Source: Bacteroidota bacterium
GTDB taxonomy: Bacteria; Bacteroidota; Bacteroidia; Chitinophagales; Chitinophagaceae
Assembly: GCA_947452905.1 (NCBI GenBank)
Contig: CANGEP010000002.1
Span: 62,001-126,000 of the forward strand
Direction: 5' to 3'
DNA: 64,000 bases
Made by a program: the position numbers and the translations under genes
Notes under the pieces: generated by a model
The model's input: the letters and a program-made list of their open reading frames with translations, nothing else
What the model was told of the DNA's origin: nothing
Databases searched by the model: none
In this document: piece after piece, positions 9,277 through 18,798 of the stretch
Layout: each line of letters begins with the position of its first letter
How positions within the stretch are numbered: position 1 is the stretch's first letter

Positions 9277-10248
9277 ATGAAGAAAATAAAATACTTCTTT
9301 AATACCCATACCCTTCGTTTCGAAAAGGTGGAAGTGCCTTTGAGGGTACGTTTGTTGCAGCTTTTTGGATTTATTGCAGCCTCTATTGCTACCGGAATTA
9401 TCATTGTGGTACTCATTTTTCAATATATCGACTCCCCTAAAGAAAAGTTGTTACGTCAACAAAATGAGTCTTATAAGGAATCGTATAGTGTTATGCAAGA
9501 AAGAGTTAAGCAACTAGAGCTTCAAATGAATGAATTGGAAAACAGGGACAATGAAGTGTATCGTTCCATTTTTGAGTCTAGCCCTATTCCAGACAGTGCA
9601 AGAATCAAAGAGATGGAAGCTAAAAAAGAAGTTCGACTCATCCAAAACGCTTCTAATACTGAGCTTATTCAAAATATGATTGGACAGTTAAATAACTTAA
9701 GTTTAAGAATGGCTTATCAAACAAAATCATTTGTGGAGATTACTGGTATGGTGAAAAACAAAGAAAAATTATTAAAAGCAATTCCTGCCATTCAACCAGT
9801 TAGTAATAAAAACCTTAACCGTATCGGGGGAAGTTTTGGCTATAGAATTGATCCGGTATATAAAGATGTGCGCTTTCACCAGGGGTTAGATTTTACTGCT
9901 CCATCAGGAACCCCTATTTATGCAACTGCTGATGGGGTGGTACAAGCTGCTGGATTTAGTACAGATGGGTATGGCAATAAAGTAGTCGTTAACCATGGCT
10001 TTGGCTACCAAACCTTGTATGGACATATGTTTAAGGTGAAAGCAAAAATAGGGCAGTTAGTAAAAAGAGGGGAAGTGATTGGATATATTGGAAGTACTGG
10101 AAAAAGTACTGGCCCTCATTGTCACTATGAAGTAATTAAAAGAGGCACCAAAGTAGATCCTGTTTATTATTTCTATAACGACCTAACACCTGCTCAATTT
10201 GATAGGTTATTAAAAGCAGCTGCTGCGAACAAACAAAGCTTAGATTAA
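9277..10248 (+). CDS. Membrane-anchored M23 (LytM-type) peptidoglycan endopeptidase
   Basis: The 323-residue protein has an N-terminal cytoplasmic tail, one transmembrane helix (about 28-50), a coiled coil (about 55-95), and a C-terminal M23 domain (about 183-297). The zinc ligands are present: H201 and D205 in HQGLD, and H283 in the HCH motif with H281 as the catalytic partner. It should therefore be an active D,D- or glycyl endopeptidase rather than a degenerate activator. Membrane anchor, coiled coil and M23 domain are the layout of periplasmic wall hydrolases used in elongation or division. It is transcribed away from alaS as a single gene. Confidence 0.92.
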   Translation: MKKIKYFFNTHTLRFEKVEVPLRVRLLQLFGFIAASIATGIIIVVLIFQYIDSPKEKLLRQQNESYKESYSVMQERVKQLELQMNELENRDNEVYRSIFESSPIPDSARIKEMEAKKEVRLIQNASNTELIQNMIGQLNNLSLRMAYQTKSFVEITGMVKNKEKLLKAIPAIQPVSNKNLNRIGGSFGYRIDPVYKDVRFHQGLDFTAPSGTPIYATADGVVQAAGFSTDGYGNKVVVNHGFGYQTLYGHMFKVKAKIGQLVKRGEVIGYIGSTGKSTGPHCHYEVIKRGTKVDPVYYFYNDLTPAQFDRLLKAAAANKQSLD

Positions 10249-10262
10249 GTTATTTAATTTCT

Positions 10263-10688
10263 TTAGCTGCTGTGGTCTGAAATAATTTTCCACTCTCCAT
10301 TTATTTTTTTAAATACCAAAGTATAATGCCCACTGGCGTCGCCAACTTTTCGTTTTAACATAAACTTGCCAATAACAAAGTAATAGTCTTTGCCTAAAGG
10401 TTTTACACTAATAATATCAAAACTCAAAATGCCCATATAATCTTTATTGGGGTAATTTTTTTGGTAATTATGTAATGTGTTTTGATAGCCATAGGTAGGG
10501 CCATTTTTGCCAATAAAAACTAAACTATCATTATTCCAATAGCCTTGCATAAAGGAAGGGATATCACCTAGGTTCCAATAATGGGTTTGATCTGAGAGCA
10601 TATTTCGAATGATTATTTCATCCTTATTTTGTGCATTTACTGCTAAACAATTAATAGTGATGAACAAAAAGAATAGCATTTTTTTCAT
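10263..10688 (-). CDS. Secreted SnoaL/DUF4440-like (NTF2-fold) protein
   Basis: I start it at the ATG at 10688, which gives a 141-residue product with a clear signal peptide (MKKMLFFLFITINCLAVNAQ) instead of a frame extended to 10727. The rest has the cone-shaped NTF2-like pattern. An N-terminal helix region reads NMLSDQTHYWNLGDIPSFMQ, and the strands include HYTLVFKKINGEWKIISDHSS at the C-terminus, typical of the DUF4440 group. Members include small ligand-binding proteins and enzymes, and no catalytic residues can be assigned. It converges on the M23 gene with a 14-bp gap and diverges from the AlkA-like gene. Confidence 0.75.
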   Translation of the reverse strand: MKKMLFFLFITINCLAVNAQNKDEIIIRNMLSDQTHYWNLGDIPSFMQGYWNNDSLVFIGKNGPTYGYQNTLHNYQKNYPNKDYMGILSFDIISVKPLGKDYYFVIGKFMLKRKVGDASGHYTLVFKKINGEWKIISDHSS

Positions 10689-10739
10689 AGGTGATATTTT
10701 TACTATTCCTAAATTACACAAAAGCAATTAAATTGCGTC

Positions 10740-11345
10740 ATGAGTTATCAATTAACCCTACAAAAAGATAAAAGATTAGCCCCTTTATTAAAGGAAGATG
10801 TATATACACTTAAGCGACGTAGAAACACGGCCATACGTTTGATAGCCAGTATTATAAGTCAACAATTAAGTACAAAAGTAGCTAAAATAATTTTTGATCG
10901 TTTTATAGCTTTATACGGTGGTAAAGAACCAAACTGTGATCAGGTGTTAGCCACTGATCCAATGTTATTAAGAGGAATTGGATTAAGTAATTCTAAAGTG
11001 GCATATGTTCAAAATGTGGCTCAATTTTTTAAAGAAAATAAAATTACAGACAAGCAATTATATGACATGGATCCGGCTACGGTAATTGACTTGCTAACTC
11101 AAATTAAAGGCGTTGGCAGGTGGACCGTTGAAATGTTATTAATGTTTAGTTTAGGCCATGAAAATGTTTTCGCCGTAGATGATTTAGGGATACAACAAGC
11201 AATGATAAAACTGTATAGTATCAAATACGAAACAAAAAAAGAACTGCAAACTAAAATGATGGCTAAAAGTAAACATTGGGAGGGTTACAAAACCTATGCT
11301 TGTTTACATTTATGGAAATGGAAAGACACTAAAGCGCCTGTTTAG
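10740..11345 (+). CDS. AlkA-type DNA-3-methyladenine glycosylase
   Basis: The 201-residue protein is an HhH-GPD base-excision glycosylase that removes alkylated purines. The helix-hairpin-helix is IKGVGRWTVEM (about 122-132). The catalytic aspartate is D148 in the VFAVDDLG segment, the equivalent of AlkA D238. There is no iron-sulfur cysteine loop, which separates it from the Nth protein also encoded in this window. It lacks the N-terminal AlkA_N domain of E. coli AlkA, so it is the compact form. It is expressed from the 51-bp divergent spacer next to the NTF2-like gene and converges on ppc. Confidence 0.88.
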   Translation: MSYQLTLQKDKRLAPLLKEDVYTLKRRRNTAIRLIASIISQQLSTKVAKIIFDRFIALYGGKEPNCDQVLATDPMLLRGIGLSNSKVAYVQNVAQFFKENKITDKQLYDMDPATVIDLLTQIKGVGRWTVEMLLMFSLGHENVFAVDDLGIQQAMIKLYSIKYETKKELQTKMMAKSKHWEGYKTYACLHLWKWKDTKAPV

Positions 11346-11354
11346 AAAATAAAT

Positions 11355-13946
11355 TTACACTGAATTCCTGGCAGCATTAATTACCCCAAACATAGTTCTG
11401 GTAAGTAATTTTTCGTAGGCTTCTTTTAAAGAATTTTCAATAAGTGGCTCTTGTAATTTACACAGTGCATATTGCTGTATAGTAAGTAGTGGCAGTACAA
11501 TACGGTCTCTTAATAAAATAGAATGCTTGCCCACAGTATCGCCTTCCATTAAAGCGTTGGCATCGTTTAATTCTAAATATAATTGAGTAGTAAGTTTAAA
11601 TTCTTCTCTGATGATATTCCAAATGGGAGAAAAATCTGGATCTTTATCGATGTATTTGGTAATGGCAAAATTGGATTTTACCATACTCATCATACTATTA
11701 TCAATCAGGGTTTTAAAAAAACCAATATTATTGAAAAGTGATTGTACCTCTTTCCAAAGCCCCTTTTCTTTTAATACTTGCAAGGCAGTTCCTACCCCAT
11801 AAAAGCCTGGAACGTTTTGTTTTAATTGACTCCAGCTGCCTACAAAGGGTATAGCTCTTAGGTCTTGAAATTGAAGTGTGTTGCCACTTCCTCTTTTTGC
11901 AGGACGGCTAGCAATATTACTTTTGCTATAATAATTAAGTGGGCTAAATTTTTGTAAATAAGGTAAAAACAAAGGATGTTCTTTGAGTTGGCCATAAGCT
12001 GCATAACTTATATTGCCTAACTCTTCTAATAGTAATCTATCTTGCTCAGTCAGTTGTAATTTAGCGTCAGCAAATAATTCATGACTTACTCCAGCAGTTA
12101 ATAATTGTTCTAAATTATATTGAGCCGACTGAGTAGTACCAAAATTAGAAGTGATGGTTTGGCCTTGTATAGTTAATTGTATTTCTTGATTCTCTATTTG
12201 GTTACCCATAGAAGCATAAAATTGGTGTGTTTTGCCACCGCCTCTAGAGGGAGGGCCTCCTCTGCCATCAAAAAAAGTAACTACCACATTGTTTTTACGA
12301 GAAATACTCGTGAGCATTTCTTTGGCTTTATAAATTCCCCAATTGGCTTGCAAATAACCGCCGTCCTTAGTGCCATCACTAAATCCTAGCATAATGGGTT
12401 GTTGCTTTTTTCTCGCTTCTAAGTGGGCACTGTATAATTTATGTTCATATAAAAAAGACATGATTTGCTCTGAAGCGGAAAGATCGTCGATGGTTTCAAA
12501 TAAAGGAACAATGTCAATTTTATCTAATAAAGCCGAATAACCACATAAACGGAAAAGGGCATATAGTTCTATTACATTCAATGCGGATTGACAATTGCTA
12601 ATTATATAACGATGACATCCTGCTTCTCCATTTATTTTTTGCACTTCAGATATTGCATAAATACTTTCAATAGTATCTTTTACAATTCCCTCTGGTAAAA
12701 TAGCCGGATCAATCTTGTTTTCAATACTTCCAAGTTGTTCTATTTTTTCAGCCTCCACTAAGTCAACATAGTTGGCGGATAAAAATCCTTTTCCATTTTT
12801 TTCGGCCAAAATTGTATTTAATTCCATTAGTACGGAATGATGAATACGACTATCTTGACGAATATCTAAAGAGGCAAAATGAGTGCCAAAAATTTTAACC
12901 TTGTTTATTAAACTGTCTAAACGAGATAAGTATAAAGAATGATCTTCTTCTTTAATTTTTTTTCGAATGGCGTGTAAACAATCTACTATTTCTAATGCAA
13001 TTATCGGTTTACTGTCATCTGGTCTAAATACGTTTTCGTACAATCTTTCTTCTAAACCTGCAAGTAAAATATCTACGCCCGAGAATGTAAGCTTTCGTTT
13101 TAATTTTCTTACATCTCTATAGTAGCAAACTACAATACTGCTTCTTAATGCCTGTGCTACTTTTAAGGTAGTAGCTGCATTTACAAAGGGATTGCCATCT
13201 CTATCACCCCCTGGCCAAAATCCTAATTCAATAAATGGATTATTACTTGAATAATCATTATCGAAAACCTCATTAACAATGGTATTATAAATAGTGCCTA
13301 TTGATTGATAAAACACATTTTCCAAATACCACATTAAATTTAAAGCTTCATCAATGGGGGTGGGTTGTTTCTTATTAAAGAAAGGGGTTAAACCTAATTG
13401 TTGTATGTATTGATTAATTGTATCATAATCGTTTTTACCAATGGCATCACCCATATCATGAATAATACCCAATACAGTTGATGGATAAAATTGGGTAGGA
13501 TGCGCCGTAAGAACAATTCTTACTTTAAAATTTGTAAGCTTGTTTTTTAAGGCTTGTTTCTTACCACTAAAACTAGCTTCTCTAATTAATGATTTTAAAC
13601 TACCTGAACCTTCCACATTATTTACACTCGTGAAAGCAGCATCTTCAATGGCGTCAAACAAAACTACTTGACGTTCCATATATTGAACATACTTAAATAA
13701 GTGATCCAATTTTTCTTTTTCCGAACTGACTTCGGTCTGTCTGCTAAAAAAGTAATCAATAATTTCTACAGGTGATTTTTCTTTTGCAAAACCTTCTTCG
13801 CAGGTTTGGAGCATTATGGGTAACAATGCGCCAACATTGGCAATACCTGAATAGGGAAGTGCCGCAAAGAGACTATTGTAAATGATATACTTATCAGATA
13901 CATTGCGTCTAAACTGTCCAGAATAATTATTGATATTAGTAGCCAT
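11355..13946 (-). CDS. ppc: Phosphoenolpyruvate carboxylase (divergent Bacteroidota type)
   Basis: The enzyme makes oxaloacetate from PEP and bicarbonate, refilling the TCA cycle. I use the ATG at 13946 (863 residues); a GTG at 13955 would add three. The N-terminal active-site histidine lies in TAHPTQ. The catalytic glycine-rich loop is GRGGPPSRGGG, where E. coli has GRGGSIGRGG. The substrate loop GFSDGTKDGG replaces GYSDSAKDAG. The protein ends in RNSV, not in the near-universal RNTG. These changes look lineage-specific, since the overall length and frame are intact. A near -7 box (TATCTTTA) lies shortly upstream. Confidence 0.92.
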   Translation of the reverse strand: MATNINNYSGQFRRNVSDKYIIYNSLFAALPYSGIANVGALLPIMLQTCEEGFAKEKSPVEIIDYFFSRQTEVSSEKEKLDHLFKYVQYMERQVVLFDAIEDAAFTSVNNVEGSGSLKSLIREASFSGKKQALKNKLTNFKVRIVLTAHPTQFYPSTVLGIIHDMGDAIGKNDYDTINQYIQQLGLTPFFNKKQPTPIDEALNLMWYLENVFYQSIGTIYNTIVNEVFDNDYSSNNPFIELGFWPGGDRDGNPFVNAATTLKVAQALRSSIVVCYYRDVRKLKRKLTFSGVDILLAGLEERLYENVFRPDDSKPIIALEIVDCLHAIRKKIKEEDHSLYLSRLDSLINKVKIFGTHFASLDIRQDSRIHHSVLMELNTILAEKNGKGFLSANYVDLVEAEKIEQLGSIENKIDPAILPEGIVKDTIESIYAISEVQKINGEAGCHRYIISNCQSALNVIELYALFRLCGYSALLDKIDIVPLFETIDDLSASEQIMSFLYEHKLYSAHLEARKKQQPIMLGFSDGTKDGGYLQANWGIYKAKEMLTSISRKNNVVVTFFDGRGGPPSRGGGKTHQFYASMGNQIENQEIQLTIQGQTITSNFGTTQSAQYNLEQLLTAGVSHELFADAKLQLTEQDRLLLEELGNISYAAYGQLKEHPLFLPYLQKFSPLNYYSKSNIASRPAKRGSGNTLQFQDLRAIPFVGSWSQLKQNVPGFYGVGTALQVLKEKGLWKEVQSLFNNIGFFKTLIDNSMMSMVKSNFAITKYIDKDPDFSPIWNIIREEFKLTTQLYLELNDANALMEGDTVGKHSILLRDRIVLPLLTIQQYALCKLQEPLIENSLKEAYEKLLTRTMFGVINAARNSV

Positions 13947-14032
13947 GATTGCCACCTAAAGATAGCATAAAAATAGGAAGATGCCCTAAAACCCTTGCCA
14001 GTATTGATTCCTAATGAATGTTCGTTTAAAAT

Positions 14033-14782
14033 TTACGTACCCAAATAAGTTGGAAACTGAATATCATGATAAAATGCGAAAGTCCATTTTTCTTGAGCCC
14101 CTTGCTGCCACCAACTTTGACGCCAATCCATAGCTTTTTTTCCATCCATGTCATATTTGGCGATAAACTTGGATTTCATTTGCATTAATTGAGGTGCTTC
14201 GTCACCACCAAAGAAAAAAGTAGTATCATTTTCTTTAATCCAAAACACTTGATGAAATTGGCTATGACCACCAGTATGCAAGAATTGAATAGATTCATCA
14301 ATTATACCTTGCTCTTCCGCTAGCCATACAACACCACTAAAATCGTTTAAAAGAGCCACTTGATCTGCTACATAAGAAGGGTTTGTGCCACTGATGGCCA
14401 AATCAAATTCCCTTTTTTGAATATAATGCTTCGCGTAAGGAAAGCTTATATAACGTTGATTATTGCTAGGATCCATATAAGTTAATCCGCCTGCATGATC
14501 TTTATGTAAATGGCTCATACAAACTTTTGTAACGGAACTTGGGTCAATACCTGCCTTCATGAGATTATCATGAATTTGTAAAATGCCATTACTATTAAAA
14601 TAACCTAAGCCCGTATCAAATAAAATAATATCCTGATCGGTGATAATTACAAAAGGTTGAATTTCCACCAAAATACTTCCTTTAGGTCGATGTTGTAAGT
14701 TTTCTGTGTTAGTATCAAATGGTACAAACACTTTAGTTTGATCGATAGTGAAGCTGCCTTCGGATAAAGGAATAATACGCAT
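14033..14782 (-). CDS. Metallo-beta-lactamase-fold hydrolase
   Basis: The 249-residue protein has the dinuclear-metal motif HLHKDH (H91, H93, D95, H96), a DTGLG strand near residue 56, a TGGHS motif for the third metal-binding histidine, and a GGDEA motif near 190-200. It belongs to the lactonase/quorum-quenching-like branch of MBL hydrolases, but the substrate cannot be assigned. There is no signal peptide, so it is cytoplasmic. It lies 16 bp downstream of rodA and could be the last gene of the shape operon. A perfect -7 box immediately upstream suggests it also has its own promoter. Confidence 0.85.
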   Translation of the reverse strand: MRIIPLSEGSFTIDQTKVFVPFDTNTENLQHRPKGSILVEIQPFVIITDQDIILFDTGLGYFNSNGILQIHDNLMKAGIDPSSVTKVCMSHLHKDHAGGLTYMDPSNNQRYISFPYAKHYIQKREFDLAISGTNPSYVADQVALLNDFSGVVWLAEEQGIIDESIQFLHTGGHSQFHQVFWIKENDTTFFFGGDEAPQLMQMKSKFIAKYDMDGKKAMDWRQSWWQQGAQEKWTFAFYHDIQFPTYLGT

Positions 14783-14786
14783 GTGG

Positions 14787-14794
14787 CAAAAATA
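14787..14794 (-). promoter_or_regulatory. -7 box of the MBL-fold gene, 4 nt before the ATG
   Basis: The minus strand reads TATTTTTG, then CCAC and the ATG at 14782. The box sits between the rodA stop and this start codon, so it would be an internal promoter making a leaderless transcript. No TTG is present at the expected -33 position. Confidence 0.5.
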
Positions 14795-14798
14795 AGCA

Positions 14799-16148
14799 TT
14801 AACGAAGCACCATCTGCCTATCAGCGTCTAATCTTAATAAAATAAATACTAAAACTGTAAAAGTAAGAAGCGAAGATCCTCCATAACTAATCAAAGGAAG
14901 TGGAATGCCCACTACTGGAAATAAACCAATAGTCATACTAATATTAACAGCGATGTGAAAAAAGAAAATACCAACCACACTATAGGCGTATACTCTAGAG
15001 AAAGTACTTCTTTGTCTTTCTGCAATTCTAATAAGTCTAAACAGAAAAAATAAGTATAAACCTAAGAATATAGAGGTTCCAATAAATCCAAAAGCTTCTC
15101 CTAGGGAGGTGAAAATAAAATCTGTATGTTGTTCAGGTACATATTTACCTCTTGTTTGAGTTCCTTTTAAAAATCCTCTACCTGAAAAACCACCCGAGCC
15201 AATGGCTATTTTACTTTGCTTTACATTATAATCATCAGGTTTTTTGCCATGGGATTTTCCCGAAGCAGCCGCCGACTTTTTATTAGCACCACAATCATAC
15301 TCTTTACCCACCATGCTATAAATTCGCGTACTCTGGTAACATTCAAATACATTATTAAAGATATAGGGTACTGCAAATCGAACAGTGCCAAAGCAAATCG
15401 CCCAAATACTTAATACAATTAAAATGTTGTTTCTGTTTTTCTTAAATCTTTTTATCATCGACGAAATAAATAAAACAGCGATGGCAGTTAATATAATAGC
15501 TAATACGGTAGGCTCTAATAACAGTGTAGCTATGACAAGTACGGCAAAAGAAAGTAGAACAATTAAAATAGCAGGAGGCAAGCCCTCTCGATACATTGCA
15601 AAAATAAATGCACTATATACCAAGGCCAGCCCCATTTCATGTTGTGCTATGGATAGAATAGCCGGAAGTGCAATCATAGCACCGGCGATCAAATGATTTT
15701 TAAGTTTCGTGAAATCTGTTTCTGGTCGAGAAATGAACTTTGCTAAAATAAGCGCAGTAAAAATTTTGCAAACTTCTGCAGGTTGTAAATTAAAACCACC
15801 GGCAATGGGTATCCAGCTTTTTGATCCATTGATATTTTTACCGATAACAAATGTAGCAATCATAAGTAATATGCCACCACCATATAAAATATTAGCTAAT
15901 GCGGTAAATACTTTACTATCCATCAGTAAAATAAATATGCCTACAAAAGCACAAAAGATGGCAAAGTATATCTGTTTGCTATAATTGTTTTTACCTGTTA
16001 TAAAGGAACTACTCCAATTGGCAGAGGGATTATACTCCACCATAAATATGCATAAAATACCAATGGCTACCATTATAAAGTATAATAGGATGACAGCGAA
16101 ATCCGTGCCTTTTGAGAAATTATTTTGATTAAGCTTGTCTGTTGACAT
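14799..16148 (-). CDS. rodA: Rod-shape-determining peptidoglycan glycosyltransferase RodA
   Basis: This SEDS-family protein polymerises lipid II during cell elongation, partnered by the PBP2 encoded just upstream. The 449-residue protein has about ten transmembrane helices. The SEDS landmarks are IAGGFNLQPAEVCK (about 115-130), GSGGFSGRGFLKGTQT in the large extracytoplasmic loop, EQHTDFIFTSLGEAFGF, and the terminal GIPLPLISYGGSSLL. The loop between the two halves contains a lysine-rich stretch with two cysteines. The start overlaps the mrdA end by 20 bp, indicating translational coupling. Confidence 0.95.
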   Translation of the reverse strand: MSTDKLNQNNFSKGTDFAVILLYFIMVAIGILCIFMVEYNPSANWSSSFITGKNNYSKQIYFAIFCAFVGIFILLMDSKVFTALANILYGGGILLMIATFVIGKNINGSKSWIPIAGGFNLQPAEVCKIFTALILAKFISRPETDFTKLKNHLIAGAMIALPAILSIAQHEMGLALVYSAFIFAMYREGLPPAILIVLLSFAVLVIATLLLEPTVLAIILTAIAVLFISSMIKRFKKNRNNILIVLSIWAICFGTVRFAVPYIFNNVFECYQSTRIYSMVGKEYDCGANKKSAAASGKSHGKKPDDYNVKQSKIAIGSGGFSGRGFLKGTQTRGKYVPEQHTDFIFTSLGEAFGFIGTSIFLGLYLFFLFRLIRIAERQRSTFSRVYAYSVVGIFFFHIAVNISMTIGLFPVVGIPLPLISYGGSSLLTFTVLVFILLRLDADRQMVLR

Positions 16149-18273
16149 TGTTTAAAATTTTTGCCTTCTTTTTCTTTGGTTTTTGAGGAAGATTAGTTTC
16201 TTTATTGGGTTTGGGTTTAGCTGGTGGCGCAACTGGACTTGCTGGGGGAGTTGATTTAGCAGTATCTAGTTTCGTAATAGGGCTATCTACTTTTTTTATT
16301 TTTGGAATAGCTTCACCTGGCAACATTTCCATATCCCAAACATCACCTAATTCATCATTATTATATTCAATAGGAGCCATATAAGATGACTTGTTATTAC
16401 GAACATACCAATCTTTGATAGCTTGAGGTAGTAAATCTACTTTTGATAAATTATCTGCCTTTAATTTACTTTCGGGCGTTAAGGTGTCATTCAAATATTT
16501 TTCCATCAAAAGTCCGCCAATGGGTCCAGCCCAAGTAGCACCAAAACCTGCATTTTCAACCACCACCGCTACGGCTACTTTTGGATTGTCTTTGGGAGCA
16601 AAGCAAACAAACAGAGAATGGTTTTTCCCATGAGGATTTTGTGCTGTTCCAGTTTTTGCACAATATTCATGTCCTGGTACTTTAATAAAAGCAGCCGTAC
16701 CATAAACTGTTACATCATGCATTCCTTCTTTGATAATTTTGAAAATATCAGAAGAAATTTTAGTAACCTCTTGTTTAGTCCTATACTTTGCTAAAATTTC
16801 CTTGTCATGTTCATCTTCTTCTTCAACACTGTCTACAAAATGCGGTGTATAATAATATCCTTCGTTGGCAATCAATGCCATTGCATTGGCTAATTGTAAA
16901 GGGGTGGCAGTCATTCTATCTTGACCAATTCCTAGCGTAAGCATATAACAACTATTCCAAAATTTAGGATTGCCAAAATCTTTATTATAACGAGCAGTAT
17001 CTGGAATGCTTGCTTTGTTTTCGCTTGGCAAGTCGATGCCAAGTTTACGACCCAATCCAAAACTATTCACATATTCCTTCCATTTTAAATAACCCAATTT
17101 TGCATTATGATATTTAGGATTATCGATAGCCATTCTAAATACTTGTAAAAAGTAGGAGTTGCAAGAGTTGGCTAATGCTAATTGTAGGTTAGCCGCATGA
17201 CCTGCATTATGATGCTCGCATTTTCTGGGATCCCCGCAAGCACCATAAGAGCCAAAACAGTTATAACCATAACTTGGCGTAATTAATCCTTCATCAAGGG
17301 CAATTAAAGCACCCATGGGTTTGAAAGTAGAACCTGGTGGGTATTGGCCTTTAATTGCTCGGTTATAAATTGGACGAGCAGTATCTAATAATAATCGACC
17401 AATTGTTTTTCTACGTTGAGATCCGGTTAATAAATTGGGGTTGTAGCCAGGGCTAGAAGCCATCGCAATAATACTTCCTGTTTTAGGATTTATTACCACC
17501 GCGCTACCCACTTTATTCGTTAATAATTTTTCTGCTAGTTGTTGTACTTCTACATCCATGCCCGTATATAAATTTCTACCAGCAATGGCTAAGGTATCAA
17601 ACTGTCCTTTTTCAAAAGCCCCTTGAATTTTTCCTTTATTATCTCTTAAATATCTTTTCACACCTCTTTGTCCCATCAGCACTTCTTCATATTGTTTTTC
17701 CAAACCAGTCATACCCGCATAATCACCCATTTCATAACCTTCCTCACCATGTTTTTGTAAAAAATTTACATCCACTTCGGCCACATAGCCTAGTACGTGT
17801 GCTGCTGTATTATAAGGATATGACCTAATAGATCGTTCTGTTAAGGAGAAGCCGGGGAAGCGATATAAATTTTCAGTTAACTGTGCATATAACTCGGTTG
17901 ATAAAAAAGGTTCAAACACGCCTGCTTTTACTCTCGAATTTTTAACGATTACCTCAATCATTCTTTTGGCATATTCCTCTTTGCTTATTTTTAAAATTTC
18001 GCAAAGTGTTGTAGTATCTACACCCTTTGCTTCATTAGGTATCACTACTAAGTCATAACTAATAGTGTTTTCAAGTAAAGCTCTTTTTTTGTGATCATAA
18101 ATGATGCCTCTATCTGGGTAAATAATTTTTCGATAGATCGCATTGTTGTCGGCTGCTAAAGTATACTTGGTAGAGAAAATTTGAATATTAATAAGTTGTC
18201 CTATTAAAATTAAAAAGATAACCCCAATAATTATTTGGATAATTCCTCCACGGTTTGAATTATACAATGCCAT
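16129..18273 (-). CDS. mrdA: Penicillin-binding protein 2 (elongasome transpeptidase)
   Basis: The protein crosslinks new peptidoglycan in the lateral wall. The 714-residue product has an N-terminal membrane anchor (about 10-32), a PBP dimerisation/pedestal domain (about 50-235), and a transpeptidase domain (about 255-600). The active-site motifs are intact: STFK (S315 nucleophile, K318), SCN (370-372) and KTG (540-542). A Pro/Lys-rich C-terminal tail of roughly 60 residues (about 655-714) extends beyond the catalytic domain, and its Lys-Pro runs suggest disorder. It lies 3 bp after mreD and overlaps rodA. Confidence 0.96.
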   Translation of the reverse strand: MALYNSNRGGIIQIIIGVIFLILIGQLINIQIFSTKYTLAADNNAIYRKIIYPDRGIIYDHKKRALLENTISYDLVVIPNEAKGVDTTTLCEILKISKEEYAKRMIEVIVKNSRVKAGVFEPFLSTELYAQLTENLYRFPGFSLTERSIRSYPYNTAAHVLGYVAEVDVNFLQKHGEEGYEMGDYAGMTGLEKQYEEVLMGQRGVKRYLRDNKGKIQGAFEKGQFDTLAIAGRNLYTGMDVEVQQLAEKLLTNKVGSAVVINPKTGSIIAMASSPGYNPNLLTGSQRRKTIGRLLLDTARPIYNRAIKGQYPPGSTFKPMGALIALDEGLITPSYGYNCFGSYGACGDPRKCEHHNAGHAANLQLALANSCNSYFLQVFRMAIDNPKYHNAKLGYLKWKEYVNSFGLGRKLGIDLPSENKASIPDTARYNKDFGNPKFWNSCYMLTLGIGQDRMTATPLQLANAMALIANEGYYYTPHFVDSVEEEDEHDKEILAKYRTKQEVTKISSDIFKIIKEGMHDVTVYGTAAFIKVPGHEYCAKTGTAQNPHGKNHSLFVCFAPKDNPKVAVAVVVENAGFGATWAGPIGGLLMEKYLNDTLTPESKLKADNLSKVDLLPQAIKDWYVRNNKSSYMAPIEYNNDELGDVWDMEMLPGEAIPKIKKVDSPITKLDTAKSTPPASPVAPPAKPKPNKETNLPQKPKKKKAKILNNVNRQA

Positions 18274-18276
18274 GAA

Positions 18277-18798
18277 TTATCTGTTTAACTTTCTTCTGTT
18301 CATAATGAGCTCCACAATGAATATTAATAAAATACTCATAAGGCTGGTAGAAATTACTTTTCCTAAAAAATAACCAAAACTTCCAAATTGCAGCCATTCA
18401 ATTAGGACTAAGTAAAAGTGATGTATAAAGGTTAATATAAAAACATAAATAAAATAGGGACCCCAGCCCATGTTGCCGATGCTAGGTTCTTTATTAATTT
18501 CTTCGGTAGCTTCTTGTGCTAATAATAAATTTAAAACACTTGGTCTCACATACCCTAATAAAGTACAAGCAGCTGCATGCAATCCAGGGGTATTGGTGAA
18601 TAAATCCAAACTATACCCAAAGGCAAAACCTAGAAAAGTCATTGTTAAACGACTGGTACCAAAAGGCATCCATAATAAAAATAAAAAATAAATATAGGGG
18701 GTAATGAATTGATGTAATGGAGGCACTTCATTCAAGATAATAATTTGAATGAGCAAGAATAAAATGTATCGAGCGGTATTTTTTAAAATATTATTCAT
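18277..18798 (-). CDS. mreD: Rod-shape-determining protein MreD
   Basis: This is a small inner-membrane protein of the elongasome that bridges MreC and the synthases. The 173-residue product has about five transmembrane helices and low sequence conservation, as is usual in MreD. Identification rests on size, topology and position between mreC and mrdA. Its start overlaps the end of mreC by 8 bp. Confidence 0.88.
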   Translation of the reverse strand: MNNILKNTARYILFLLIQIIILNEVPPLHQFITPYIYFLFLLWMPFGTSRLTMTFLGFAFGYSLDLFTNTPGLHAAACTLLGYVRPSVLNLLLAQEATEEINKEPSIGNMGWGPYFIYVFILTFIHHFYLVLIEWLQFGSFGYFLGKVISTSLMSILLIFIVELIMNRRKLNR

